Translations under genes and position numbers: made by a program
The notes under the pieces: generated by a model
The model's input: only the letters and a program-made list of their open reading frames with translations
Databases searched by the model: none
Told to the model about the DNA's origin: nothing
Part shown: positions 38,021-47,541 of the stretch, one piece after another
How positions within the stretch are numbered: position 1 is the stretch's first letter
How the letters are laid out: every line of letters begins with the position of its first letter
DNA from: Ulva prolifera
Lineage: Eukaryota > Chlorophyta > Ulvophyceae > Ulvales > Ulvaceae
Reading direction: 5' to 3'
NCBI GenBank assembly: GCA_023078555.1
Contig: CM041199.1
Location: 1,178,001-1,242,000 of the forward strand
Length of the DNA stretch: 64,000 bases

Positions 38021-41000
38021 CTAGCTCGTGAGCTGCGCCGCCGCGTGATCGGGCGGTGGCCGCATCGACATGCCTGCGGCGTGCAAGAGCTTCTCTAACA
38101 CGTCCGTCACAGTCGTGCATCGGGCCACACGTTCTAAGTGTATTGGAAAGTGGCGCACTTCCTGACCTGGCACTTGGCGCGTTGTACGCAGGAAAGCCTG
38201 ATTTTCAGATATGCTTTCGACAACAAATGGGCCTGTGACCGCATTTTTCTTGCCCAGTCCGCGTTCTAGGACATAAGCAAGGTCTCCAGCTTGCAATTTC
38301 CTCCCCCTCCTAGGCTTGCGAATGGCCAGAAGGTGGGCTTGCCTGTCAGCATTACGTTGCTGCGAACGGAGGATGCGATCGTATACGCGCGCAGCCACAC
38401 GCTCTGCGCGGGCGTCGCGCTCTCGCACATAATCGTCCTCGGGCATGGCCGAAATCTCGACGGCTGCCATGCGGGGGTGCGCATCGCGCGCGCCCACCGG
38501 AGGTGGCAGCCGGAGGCGGTGTGCCATCACCAACTCATTCGGCGCATAACCGGTCACTGTATGCCGGCGTTGCATGTATTCCATGCGTGTCTGCGGAAGC
38601 AGCGCGGGCCAATCATGGATGGCGCCGGCAACTTTTGCCGCCAACATGGTCTTCATTGTGCGCACGAGTCGCTCGACGGCGCCGTTGGACTGGGGATGGT
38701 ACGCAGAGGTCTGGACGTGGTCAATGCCAAACCGTTCTAGCTGGTGCCGGAAGGCTCCAGCAAACTCTGTCCCGTTATCCGTGGTCACCCATTCCGGGAT
38801 GCCGTAGCGCATGAACCAGAAGTCATGCACGGCACGAGCGACTGTGTCGGCACTCTTGTCTCGCAGCGGTGCGAATTCCGCTGCCTTTGTGAAATAATCC
38901 ACCATTAGGCACACATACCCGTGGCCGGTCTGTGCCGTGGACAAGGTGGCTTTGGTGCGCCCTGCCTTACCACGCACTGGCGCCGCTTTCACCGCACGGA
39001 GGGGAAACGGGCCAGCCAGGTCAATGTGCACATGGCAGAACGGCTTGCTCATGCGGGGTAGCTGCACATCTGCCACATGTTGCAATTCCAACCGCTTGAC
39101 TTGGCAAGCATGGCACTGTTCAACATAAGCTGCTACATCTAGCTTGATGCCTTGCCAGTGGTAGTGCTGATGCAGTACGGCCAGTGTTTGGCTCACGCCG
39201 GCATGTCCCATGCGATCATGATACGCTCCAATCAGTCCCCAGCGGAATTCCACAGGGGGCACTGCTAGCCACAAACGGTCGCCTGTGCGCAATTGCGTAT
39301 GCTCGAGCAGCCATTCTGGGCGAGTCGGATGCAATCGCAAGGTGGCAGCCTTTTTACGGACTTTGCGTTTCAGCGCTTTGGGCATATCGGGGTGGAACAC
39401 TGCTTCCGCCGCAGCACGCGCGTGCTGCGACGCTGCTTCCGGGTCGCGGTCACCGCTTGATGCATTGCAGTTCAAGGACTCGACCACTGCCCGCTCCTGT
39501 CGCTCAACATACGCACGTACCAAATCCACTAGATCTGGGTGGTGCGGATCTCCACGCCGCGCAAACAAGATAGGGTCGTTGCGGCGGAGTTCGTCGACGT
39601 TGGAATACGCTTCATCGCATTGATGGCAGTGCCACGCTCCATCGGGTACCACAGACCGTCGGGGGTGCATACACTGCAGGTGGTATGGCCGGTTGCAGGT
39701 ATCGCATAACACCATGTGAGCGTAACCCTCTGCAGCACCGCAAATGGTGCAGGGTTGCTTGTTCTTTGCTTGCGTGTCGCCCGATGACCACAGCTCCTGC
39801 AGGCTATGCATGCACCATGACTGGGGATCGAACACATCACGGCCCTCGTCTTCAATATCAAGAACGCGGCCCTCGGTGGCAAAGGCCAGGTGACCAGCAA
39901 CTGCGGTCACGCTGCCCGCTTCCATGTGGGAGTAGTGTCTCGACAGGTGGTCGGCCACAACATTTTGATCTCCCGGCAGGTATTCAACTTCATAGTCGAA
40001 TTCTTGCAGGCGCATCGCCCATCGCTCTAGCTTAGAATTTTCGAAGCGAGCCGTGGACAACCATTTCAAGGCCGCGTGGTCAGTGCGAACACGAAATTTG
40101 TAGCCGTGTAAATACGGTCTGAATTTTCTGGTGGCCCATACAAGGGCCAGGCACTCCCCTTCCGTGGGAGCATAATGGCTCTCAGCTTGGTTCAGAGATC
40201 TGCTAGAGTACGCTATGACATACTCTTTCTCTGCAGAGTCCGGATCTGTTGGATCCTCTGGCTGGATCTGGCTCAAAACCGCACCAACAGCTAGTTTGGA
40301 CCAGTCTGTGGTGAGAATGAACGGTCGTTCTGGGTCTGGCATGCGTAAGCACGCCGGAGACACCAGGTCAGCTTTTAGCTGCTCAAAGGCGCGCTGGCAT
40401 TCCTCAGACCAGATGAACTGCACGTTCTTTTTCAGCAGCGCCCTCAAAGGTGCTGACTTGTCCGCATACGCTTGTATGTGCTCGTGGAAATATCCAGTGG
40501 CACCCAAGAAGCTGCGAACGTCCGCAACATTTCGAGGCACCGGCAGCTTGTTTACCGCAGCCACTTTGTCAGGATCGGGCGCAATGCCGGCCTCACTGAC
40601 AATAGAGCCCAGTACTCGGCACTCCGCAGCTGCCCAGACGCATTTGGCATATTTAACCTTCAGACCTGACTTGCGCAGTCTCTCAAACACCCTGGCAAGA
40701 ATGCTGAGGTGCTCCTGCCATGTCTTGGAGAAGATTGTGATGTCGTCTATGTAGACTGACACGCCTTTGATATCTCTCAGCACATGTGCCATGAGACGTT
40801 GGAAGGCAGCAGGCGAGTTGGAGAGACCCATAGGAGCCTTCGTCCAGACATAAACTTCTCCATCGGGGCCCGTAAAGGCCGTTTTGTGCTGATCCTGTTC
40901 GACCACTGGAAGGGCCCAGAATCCCCAGGTCAAATCTAGGGCTGTGAAGTATTTACAGCCGGACATGGATTGAAGCAGGTCACGGATATGCGGGAGGGCA

Positions 41001-42049
41001 TGGTAGTCGCGCTTCGACACAGCATTCAATCTGCGGAAGTCTACGCACATACGCAGCTCGTCCGGCTTACGTGGCTTCGGCACAAATAGCACCGGAGAGA
41101 GAAAGTCGGTTGGACCGTCAGCTTTCTTTATAACTTCCTGTTGCAAGAGCAGGGAAACTTGCGTTCTGAAAGCTTCCAATTCTTTGTATGAGAGCCTGTA
41201 AGGCCTCTGCTTACATTTGGCACCTTCCTCCGTGGGAATCTGGAGGTAGAACTCCTTGTAATCCTCAGATAGGCACCCAATGTCATTAGGGTCCCAAGAG
41301 ATCTGGTCCTTGTGCTTTTCAATCAGAGCTTGTAGCTCTTGAGTCTGCTCGTCTGTGAGCTGGTCGCTCGTGACTTGAGCTACCTCCGCTGTGGCACTGG
41401 CGAGTTGTGCTTTCTCGACCGCGGCTCTGCGGATAGACTCTTCTGTGCGCAATTGCCTTTGCCTAAGGTGATACTGAGTACGCCTACAGAATGTGCGGGG
41501 CACGCCTGAATGCTCCGCGCATGAAGCTGCTGCAGATTTCGGCAGTTCCGTGAAATTATTTCCGGGAGGTGCAGCCTCGATCAGGATGCGGTGCTCCTCC
41601 GGAATTGCGCCAGGGTCAAAACCTAGCGCCTGGTCGTGTGAAGGGTCAGGCACACGTAACGAAGATTGTGTCGCAGTGTCCTCCCCCTCCTCAGGCATGT
41701 CACACATCGTGTGCGACCTGCAACACGAGTTGACGTGGGCGAACTCGTCACCCACTAAATCACCACCGTCGATGACTGGTGTAATAATAAAGGGCAAGCG
41801 CGGCTTGCAGAAAGCTTTGCTGCCTAAGGCCATATCCACAAGGGCACAACCCTGAGAGTCTATGGAACAGTTATATGTCCCCTTCGAAATGCTATCGAAA
41901 ACACCCGCCAATGCAGCATTTGTGGGGGACGGGTCTTTAAACGAGCGGACCCAGCGCCGTGCAGACACTCTCAACTCAGTCATTGAGATGCATCGGTGAC
42001 GGCTCCACTGAGTTGCGTGGGCGTGAGGCGTTTGCCGGTAACATTCCAT
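38021..42049 (-). CDS. pol: Gypsy pol: RT, RNase H, PHD finger, integrase
   Basis: A 1342-codon ORF encoding the element's replication and integration enzymes. Reverse transcriptase has VLFVPKPRKPDELRMCVDFR, TALDLTWGF (about 370) and the catalytic box YIDD (about 432). RNase H has TTDWSKLAVGAVLSQ (about 582), TEGECLALVWATRKFRPYL and RTDHAALKWL. A C4HC3 PHD finger follows at about 764-810 (CTICG, LCDTC, YHLQC, WHCHQC). Integrase has an HHCC zinc domain (HDRMGH, CHACQ) and a complete DDE triad: HIDLAGPF, TTDNGTEF and NGAVERL, the last two separated by about 35 residues. A GPF module near the C-terminus (TGPFVVESI) matches GPY/F. No chromodomain was seen. The ORF overlaps the protease ORF by 70 nt in the -1 frame. 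Confidence 0.9.
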   Translation of the reverse strand: MECYRQTPHAHATQWSRHRCISMTELRVSARRWVRSFKDPSPTNAALAGVFDSISKGTYNCSIDSQGCALVDMALGSKAFCKPRLPFIITPVIDGGDLVGDEFAHVNSCCRSHTMCDMPEEGEDTATQSSLRVPDPSHDQALGFDPGAIPEEHRILIEAAPPGNNFTELPKSAAASCAEHSGVPRTFCRRTQYHLRQRQLRTEESIRRAAVEKAQLASATAEVAQVTSDQLTDEQTQELQALIEKHKDQISWDPNDIGCLSEDYKEFYLQIPTEEGAKCKQRPYRLSYKELEAFRTQVSLLLQQEVIKKADGPTDFLSPVLFVPKPRKPDELRMCVDFRRLNAVSKRDYHALPHIRDLLQSMSGCKYFTALDLTWGFWALPVVEQDQHKTAFTGPDGEVYVWTKAPMGLSNSPAAFQRLMAHVLRDIKGVSVYIDDITIFSKTWQEHLSILARVFERLRKSGLKVKYAKCVWAAAECRVLGSIVSEAGIAPDPDKVAAVNKLPVPRNVADVRSFLGATGYFHEHIQAYADKSAPLRALLKKNVQFIWSEECQRAFEQLKADLVSPACLRMPDPERPFILTTDWSKLAVGAVLSQIQPEDPTDPDSAEKEYVIAYSSRSLNQAESHYAPTEGECLALVWATRKFRPYLHGYKFRVRTDHAALKWLSTARFENSKLERWAMRLQEFDYEVEYLPGDQNVVADHLSRHYSHMEAGSVTAVAGHLAFATEGRVLDIEDEGRDVFDPQSWCMHSLQELWSSGDTQAKNKQPCTICGAAEGYAHMVLCDTCNRPYHLQCMHPRRSVVPDGAWHCHQCDEAYSNVDELRRNDPILFARRGDPHHPDLVDLVRAYVERQERAVVESLNCNASSGDRDPEAASQHARAAAEAVFHPDMPKALKRKVRKKAATLRLHPTRPEWLLEHTQLRTGDRLWLAVPPVEFRWGLIGAYHDRMGHAGVSQTLAVLHQHYHWQGIKLDVAAYVEQCHACQVKRLELQHVADVQLPRMSKPFCHVHIDLAGPFPLRAVKAAPVRGKAGRTKATLSTAQTGHGYVCLMVDYFTKAAEFAPLRDKSADTVARAVHDFWFMRYGIPEWVTTDNGTEFAGAFRHQLERFGIDHVQTSAYHPQSNGAVERLVRTMKTMLAAKVAGAIHDWPALLPQTRMEYMQRRHTVTGYAPNELVMAHRLRLPPPVGARDAHPRMAAVEISAMPEDDYVRERDARAERVAARVYDRILRSQQRNADRQAHLLAIRKPRRGRKLQAGDLAYVLERGLGKKNAVTGPFVVESISENQAFLRTTRQVPGQEVRHFPIHLERVARCTTVTDVLEKLLHAAGMSMRPPPDHAAAQLTS

Positions 42050-43728
42050 GTCATCCAGGGGGTCTGGAGATGGAGAATCTGGCAGAACCCAGCATCAGCG
42101 GGGTCGCGGCCCCGAAACAGATTTTGAAGCCCTTTAGGGAAATACAGCCCATATCCTTTTGGCACGCCCAGGCAGATGGAAGTTACTCCCATTGACTGCG
42201 ACAAAGGGTATGCCGGCGGATAGGGGGCATTGAATTTCCTGCGGAACCCAAGTCCGAGGACAACATCTGCCGGGGCGACGTCGACGAGCGTACAATACAC
42301 TGGATAGCACGCACAACCAAGGCGCAAGTGAATTAGAACCATATGGTCATGCCGCGTCGCGTCCCCATGGAAACCAGTGAGGGTGACAGGCTGTTGCATT
42401 TTAACACCATGAGGTTTGCCAATGTCATGGTTGTCATTGAATGCAGGGTGACCCTTTTCCCAATCCGCTTTGTGCTTCTGCCAGGCAGATTTGGTGATGG
42501 TATTGAGTTCTGCGCCCTCATCGAAAGCGACTTTCAACCCCTGAGGGTGATTTGGCGCGCCGGCGCGGGGAACCTGAGATGTCAAGAACCCCGTGCACTT
42601 CCGCATGCCAGCGAACGGAACTTTAAAGTTTGTAGTCTTGCCCGGCACTTTTGTCCATTCTGCGCTGGAACAGAGTATCTTGGACCACCGAGCGCTGACA
42701 CCGCTAGGGTCTGCGCACGTGGAAATGGCAGTAGCCAACACTTTCATCGTGTCCGGAGTGGCGCCGGCATGGGCAGTCACGACTCGACGGAGCGCGGCAG
42801 CCAGGACAGCATCAACGCGTTTGCGTGGGCCGTCGAGCGCATGAGCATCGTCCGCTTCACGCAGCGTCTCGGCAAGTTGCACAAGGAGCGTCACAAGTCG
42901 GTCATGCACAGCGAGCGCAGCCAACTCTGCCAGAGAAAGGGTGACCGTGGACTGCAGAATTGCGCGGTACACACGCGTGGGCACTTTACGATCTGCCATT
43001 TCGCGACGGAACTCATCGAGGTGCGCTCGGCGCGCAGCGACTGTGTCGGAGTCTTGCTCATCACACACATCCCCGCGGTCCGCTTGCAAATTGGGCCGGC
43101 GTGCCGACGGCTTCCGCGCTAGGCGGGCTGGGTGCACTTCCTTGGCACCCACGGGAGGGGCAATGACCCCATCTTGAGAATTCTGAGCAAGAGCATCAGT
43201 AGTGCCGCCGTGCGAGCTGCTAGCGCTAGCAGGGGAGGGCGTCTTTGTGCGCTTGTTACGTCTGCCTTTGCGCCCCCCCGCCGTAGCTGCGCGGTCATCC
43301 GCGCCAGAGCGGGCAGCGGACTCCACCTTATTCGCAACAATCGGGAGTGCCGAAGGCGCGTCCTGGACAGGCGTGGGAGCCGTGGCGTCCAGACTCTTCA
43401 ACGGCACTTCCACTGGGGGCTGCGCTGATATGGTACGAGGTTGCTCCTCAGGATCATATGAGCGTTCGCGGGCAGTAGGACTGAACTCAACTGTGCTGCG
43501 GGAGCGCGTGGCAGCAGCGACCGAAGCATGGCTCGGCTTTGCTGCCGGCTCCACGCTCGCTGCCAACATTTCCCAATGGTCTTTAAGCGGCCACACGGTG
43601 GGCCCAACGGCTGGGGAGCGGCCGTGCTGGAGGGCATGCGAATTCACCGCTGCCACGACTGCGGTGGACATGTGCGCGCTCAGAGCATTGGTGTTGACTG
43701 ACATATGTGGATCAGACGCCATCAGCAT
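41980..43728 (-). CDS. Gypsy protease-containing ORF
   Basis: A 582-codon ORF between gag and pol. The N-terminal two thirds are Ala/Ser-rich, with a basic patch (GRKGRRNKRTK) and helical segments of unknown role. Near the C-terminus LKVAFDEGAELNTITKSAW followed by ADVVLGLGFRRKF resembles a retropepsin: active-site loop, then the ILG-type loop. The usual D-T/S-G triad reads D-E-G here. It ends by overlapping pol; pol lies in the -1 frame, so a -1 frameshift, reinitiation or splicing would be needed. The first in-frame ATG at 43728 is taken as the start, leaving 402 nt after the gag stop. Confidence 0.7.
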   Translation of the reverse strand: MLMASDPHMSVNTNALSAHMSTAVVAAVNSHALQHGRSPAVGPTVWPLKDHWEMLAASVEPAAKPSHASVAAATRSRSTVEFSPTARERSYDPEEQPRTISAQPPVEVPLKSLDATAPTPVQDAPSALPIVANKVESAARSGADDRAATAGGRKGRRNKRTKTPSPASASSSHGGTTDALAQNSQDGVIAPPVGAKEVHPARLARKPSARRPNLQADRGDVCDEQDSDTVAARRAHLDEFRREMADRKVPTRVYRAILQSTVTLSLAELAALAVHDRLVTLLVQLAETLREADDAHALDGPRKRVDAVLAAALRRVVTAHAGATPDTMKVLATAISTCADPSGVSARWSKILCSSAEWTKVPGKTTNFKVPFAGMRKCTGFLTSQVPRAGAPNHPQGLKVAFDEGAELNTITKSAWQKHKADWEKGHPAFNDNHDIGKPHGVKMQQPVTLTGFHGDATRHDHMVLIHLRLGCACYPVYCTLVDVAPADVVLGLGFRRKFNAPYPPAYPLSQSMGVTSICLGVPKGYGLYFPKGLQNLFRGRDPADAGFCQILHLQTPWMTWNVTGKRLTPTQLSGAVTDASQ

Positions 43729-44130
43729 GTCAGGGGAGAAATCTCGCTGGACCGGTTGGTTCGCGTTTGGCTGGTCCCAAACCGGGCCAGGGGCGCTGTC
43801 AGAAAAGCTATCATTTGTGCAGGTCAGGACGCGCAGTCCTTATTCAGGTCAGGTCAGGACAGCCAGCATCTCATACCTGCTGCGCACAGAGGTAGAACCG
43901 AGAGATGCTGAAAGGGAAGTGCTAGTACCGGGAAACAGTAAAGAGAATGGTTACAGATCTCAGTGTGCACATGCTTATATGCACACTGAACACTCAAGGT
44001 TACGGCGGGAAACCCTCGCAGGATCTCTCTCACTACATCGAGACAATCTAGGCTGGCGGCTTACCCCTGCACTGGATCCGCGGATCGTCCGTGCATGGGT
44101 GCACCTGTCACCACACTGCTGCCCGCAGGC

Positions 44131-45630
44131 TCATGCATTGTGACAGGCGCGATCACCACGACCACCGCCACGGCCACGGCCGCGACCTCTGCCGCGCCCG
44201 GTGGGAGTGCCCCGCTCTGTCGGAGCTGAACCACTCGCGGCGACAGCCGCAGACGCAGCTACCGAAGGAGCACGCCGGGGCTGTGCTGAATGCTCGGCTT
44301 GCTCACGATCAAGCATATGGCACAACGCGCGAATGGGTTCTAGATCCCCCAAGTTATACTCGTCGGATGTCTCCGTGATGCCCTGCTCAAGCAAGTGTTT
44401 GCGAGCCACAGTATGGAAGACGCGACCGAGCGTGTCGGCGCGATGTGTACCCCCAAATAACGTTATGTACAGCGCCGGGGTAAGTTTGGCGCGCACGTTG
44501 TGCAATCTATACACACGCACATTATCGTCTATGTGACGCGTGAACAGCTTGTCCGGCTGTTGCATGTGCCGGTCTGGAAGCACAGTGAGGCTTGTCGCCA
44601 ACTCCGAATGTTTGTCTTGGAAGTTGGACCGCACTAAACGCAGCAAGGTGTCCGGGGTGCGATTCGCATCGCTGGACGCGCTCAGGCGCACGTGGAATTC
44701 CACCGGGAACATGGCCAACAAGCGGTCATGTATCCACCTGTCCGAAATCACCCCCGGCAACCGTGCAGCAAATGCGCGAAACTTCACAGAAGTCTCGTGG
44801 GCGCGTGCCAGCCAGTCACCAACGTCCGTGACGCCGTGCACAAATTGCAACGACTTGTCCACTAAAGTTTTCCCCCAAAACTCAGCCAAAGCTAGGCGTT
44901 TGGTAGGATTTTTCTCATCGTCTGCGGAATCAAGCATGGTCATGAGTTCTGTAACAGCGGCGTCCGAGGTGATACCAGCAGCAAGCAACGAAGCTTTAGC
45001 CTCTGCCCGTGTGCCTGTGTCTTCCGCGTGGACGATCGCAGCTGCACCTGGTGCCGGTGGTTTTGATGCCGCGACAGGCACCGGAGACGCACACGAGGCC
45101 TGCGAAGGCACACGCGGCGGCATCACCGCCGACACCGGAAGGTGGTGCGCTGGCAAGCCGGACGATGCACGTGGCAACCCACTAGTGAAGTCGAGCAGAT
45201 CAATGTCTGTGACCAAAGGGGGCAGGCTGGTGCCGGATGCATATGGTGCGGACGTCGACGAGGACGAACCAGTGCTGACGTTGGCCAGTGCCTGAACTCG
45301 CGCGGACACCGCTGCCAGTACAGACCGGGACTCTGCTTGAGCGGTCGTTTCTGCCGCCGCAGCTCGTGAAAGAGTAGTGATGTCGTTTCGGAGAGCACGA
45401 ATCTCCTCGAGCAATTCATTGTGCAAGTCACGGTGCCTATCCTCACTCTGCTGAAGGGCAATCCTGATGCTGGCTTGTTGCTCACTCACACGAGAAATAA
45501 TGCCAGTATGCGTGGTGGCCTGCGCCAACAGTGTCTGAATGGACTGCGTTAACTCAGCGCGTGCAGCTTGTGAGTCCTGTACAATCGCACGCAGGAGCTC
45601 TTGCTGCGACATCTGATGTAGGGCAGCCAT
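44131..45630 (-). CDS. gag: Gypsy gag-like protein
   Basis: A 499-residue structural protein. Residues about 1-110 are rich in Gln, Ala and Leu heptads (coiled coil). A Pro/Ser/Ala linker follows, then a helical capsid-like core (LAEFWGKTLVDKSLQFVHGV, DRWIHDRLLAMFPVEF, LLRLVRSNFQDKH). The C-terminus is an RG tail (TGRGRGRGRGRGGGRGDR) with no CCHC zinc knuckle, so RNA binding probably relies on RGG repeats. It starts 45 nt after the upstream ORF and in gag position; assignment is by position and composition rather than a sequence match. Confidence 0.7.
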   Translation of the reverse strand: MAALHQMSQQELLRAIVQDSQAARAELTQSIQTLLAQATTHTGIISRVSEQQASIRIALQQSEDRHRDLHNELLEEIRALRNDITTLSRAAAAETTAQAESRSVLAAVSARVQALANVSTGSSSSTSAPYASGTSLPPLVTDIDLLDFTSGLPRASSGLPAHHLPVSAVMPPRVPSQASCASPVPVAASKPPAPGAAAIVHAEDTGTRAEAKASLLAAGITSDAAVTELMTMLDSADDEKNPTKRLALAEFWGKTLVDKSLQFVHGVTDVGDWLARAHETSVKFRAFAARLPGVISDRWIHDRLLAMFPVEFHVRLSASSDANRTPDTLLRLVRSNFQDKHSELATSLTVLPDRHMQQPDKLFTRHIDDNVRVYRLHNVRAKLTPALYITLFGGTHRADTLGRVFHTVARKHLLEQGITETSDEYNLGDLEPIRALCHMLDREQAEHSAQPRRAPSVAASAAVAASGSAPTERGTPTGRGRGRGRGRGGGRGDRACHNA

Positions 45631-45675
45631 GACAATTAATAGCCGTGTCTGGAGTAAGTGATGTTACACTTAGGA

Positions 45676-46485
45676 CTAGCAGGCCGACTCGCCTGACCCT
45701 TCACCACTAGTTGGTTTCAGAGGGTGGTCCTTATAGACTATGAAGTAGTCGCGCTGGGCAGACCTGCCCCAATCACCGAAACCGATAGGCAACTCCGTCA
45801 CTCGATCGAACAACTCAGGGCGGCTGCTCCGGATGGACTGCTGCCAATCCTCTGAGAGGCGCACGAAGTTGCGAGGTAGCGCGGTCCACGTCGCCCAGTC
45901 AAATATGCCGTCGGCGTTGACACGGGCGAAAGTTCCCGTCGCTGGAGCCGGGTGTTCGTCGCCTAACGTGGCCGGAGACGGCGACTGCCCCACACTCACG
46001 CGCGCTGGCGCCGGGGTTGAAGGCGGCTGCTGCGGCTGCGTAGAGCGCAAGTACCGCGGCGCCGACCGCGAACGCTCCTGCCGCTGAGGCTGAGGCTGCC
46101 GACGCTGCTGCGGCGACGGCCGAGAACGCTGCGAGCGCGGCGGCGGCTCCCGCTGCGAGTGCGGCTGCGCAAGCGGCGGCGAACGCCGACCAGCGAGCTC
46201 CCGTGATGGCGGGACCGGTCCAGAGCGCGTGTAATTGCCGCGCCTGTGCGATGACCGAGGGAGTACGCCCACGCTGCGGAGGTAGCCTCTGTAGTGGTCC
46301 AGCTGCTGCTCTGTGGTGGTGCCCCGCTGATCCCAGAGTTGATACTGCGCGAGCTGGGCGTGGAGGAAACGCTGTGCTTGATCCGGGTGCTGCTGAAGCA
46401 GACGGCTGAGCGCGTTCTCCGCGAGATTCTCGCGCGCTGCACAGCACGCGGCTAGGTCAGCGCGGGGCGCGACGCAAGGGGCCAA
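45676..46485 (-). CDS. Retrotransposon ORF0, unknown protein
   Basis: A 269-residue ORF upstream of gag on the same strand. The N-terminus is helical (ARENLAENALSRLLQQHPDQ, HAQLAQYQLWDQ). The middle is a long basic Arg/Ser/Pro/Gln stretch. The C-terminus has a conserved-looking aromatic block (GIFDWATWTALPRNFVRLSE, ELPIGFGDWGRSAQRDYFIV). I recognise no family. It could be a second nucleic-acid-binding structural protein, or the N-terminal part of gag separated by a frameshift. Canonical gypsy elements lack such an ORF. Confidence 0.6.
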   Translation of the reverse strand: MAPCVAPRADLAACCAARENLAENALSRLLQQHPDQAQRFLHAQLAQYQLWDQRGTTTEQQLDHYRGYLRSVGVLPRSSHRRGNYTRSGPVPPSRELAGRRSPPLAQPHSQREPPPRSQRSRPSPQQRRQPQPQRQERSRSAPRYLRSTQPQQPPSTPAPARVSVGQSPSPATLGDEHPAPATGTFARVNADGIFDWATWTALPRNFVRLSEDWQQSIRSSRPELFDRVTELPIGFGDWGRSAQRDYFIVYKDHPLKPTSGEGSGESAC

Positions 46486-47319
46486 CGCACGCGGTAATCA
46501 ATAGCTACGGCGAGGCCGCGAGTTAACTGTGTAGCTACAAACGCTCAACAGCCGGTGGCTGGAGCTCGCTAGCACAGACGCTATGATAGAAACACGGAGC
46601 ACAGCTCAACGCGGCACGGAGCACAGCTCGACGCGAGGCACAATGCAAGGTTAGTTTGTGCGTGTTGTGATGCAAGTGTAGTATGATACCTTGATGCTCG
46701 TGTGCACAGGTACCGATGTCAGGGTGCCACCGTGACGCTGCTATCACAAGTAATAGGGTTCAATGATGACCCCTATGCGATGACACCTAGATTACGGTGC
46801 GAGTGAGCGTGCGGTAATGCACAGCAGTGCGGCAAGCACAATGATGCACAACAAAGGCTGCAACAATCACAGATGTTTGCAGTGTCAATGCGTTTGTATG
46901 ATTCGTGACAAATCGAGGCAGGTGAGGCTAACGGGGCTCGATGAGAGAGCACGTCGAGCGCCCGGGCCAGCCGTACACACTGCACTCGAGGACTCTAGGA
47001 ACAAGTGAACACGCAGGGCAGCTGCTAAATCGACAGATCTATGCAGTGCGTGCAGCGGTTCACGGCGCGGCGATGCTAGCGGACGCGGGTGCGTGCACAA
47101 GAAGGTCGGGTGTGCGGCTCGATCGACTCTCGCTCGCTACTCAGCAACGCATACCTGGACGAGCAGCATCTGATTGTTTGAAAGGTCCTGGCATGTTGTA
47201 ATTTTCTCTTGTAGCTCCACCAAACCTGCTCAGAGACTACTCAAAAATTCAGAAGGAATCGACCTCCGGTCACACAAACAGCGATCGCATACGCACTTTC
47301 AAGTTCCAGCCACCAAAAA

Positions 47320-47541
47320 GCCGAGCTTCCTCAAGGATGAGAAGGCTTATGAGCACTGCAACTACATCAAGCAGAGCAGAGACAAGCGTGCGTCAGAGCT
47401 GATGGCACGGCTGAGCGCACAGTCGCGCATGCATGCATGTGCAGACGGATGCACGCAGCGTGAGTGCATTTGCGCGCAGCTGCGCTGGCTCGAGCAATGC
47501 TAGCAACGAGCATGGCTCAGTTACATAGCTAGGCCACGACA
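47320..47541 (-). repeat. 222-bp direct repeat, candidate 5' LTR
   Basis: The partner of 37755-37976, one mismatch over 222 bp. Just inside it, in element orientation, lies TTTTTGGTGGCTGGAAC, where a primer-binding site starting TGG would be expected; the match to any tRNA was not established. The leader of about 0.8 kb between here and ORF0 has no recognised feature. Confidence 0.55.

Larger units (their letters stand above)
37755..47541 (-). mobile_element. Ty3/gypsy LTR retrotransposon, four ORFs
   Basis: A 9.8-kb unit on the minus strand bounded by nearly identical 222-bp direct repeats. Minus-strand order is ORF0 (46485-45676), gag (45630-44131), protease ORF (43728-41980) and RT-RNase H-PHD-integrase ORF (42049-38021). 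RT before integrase places it in Ty3/gypsy. All ORFs are intact and the repeats differ at one base, so the insertion looks recent. No target-site duplication, convincing tRNA primer site or polypurine tract was found, so the outer ends are provisional. Confidence 0.8.

Noticed and set aside
43202..44143. A 313-codon plus-strand frame
   Set aside because: It is opposite the retrotransposon protease and gag region and shows no recognisable protein.
47174..47503. A plus-strand ORF sharing its last 60 residues with one at 37577-37837
   Set aside because: The shared part is exactly the antisense of the 222-bp terminal repeat; there is no family match, so it is better explained by the repeat than by a gene.
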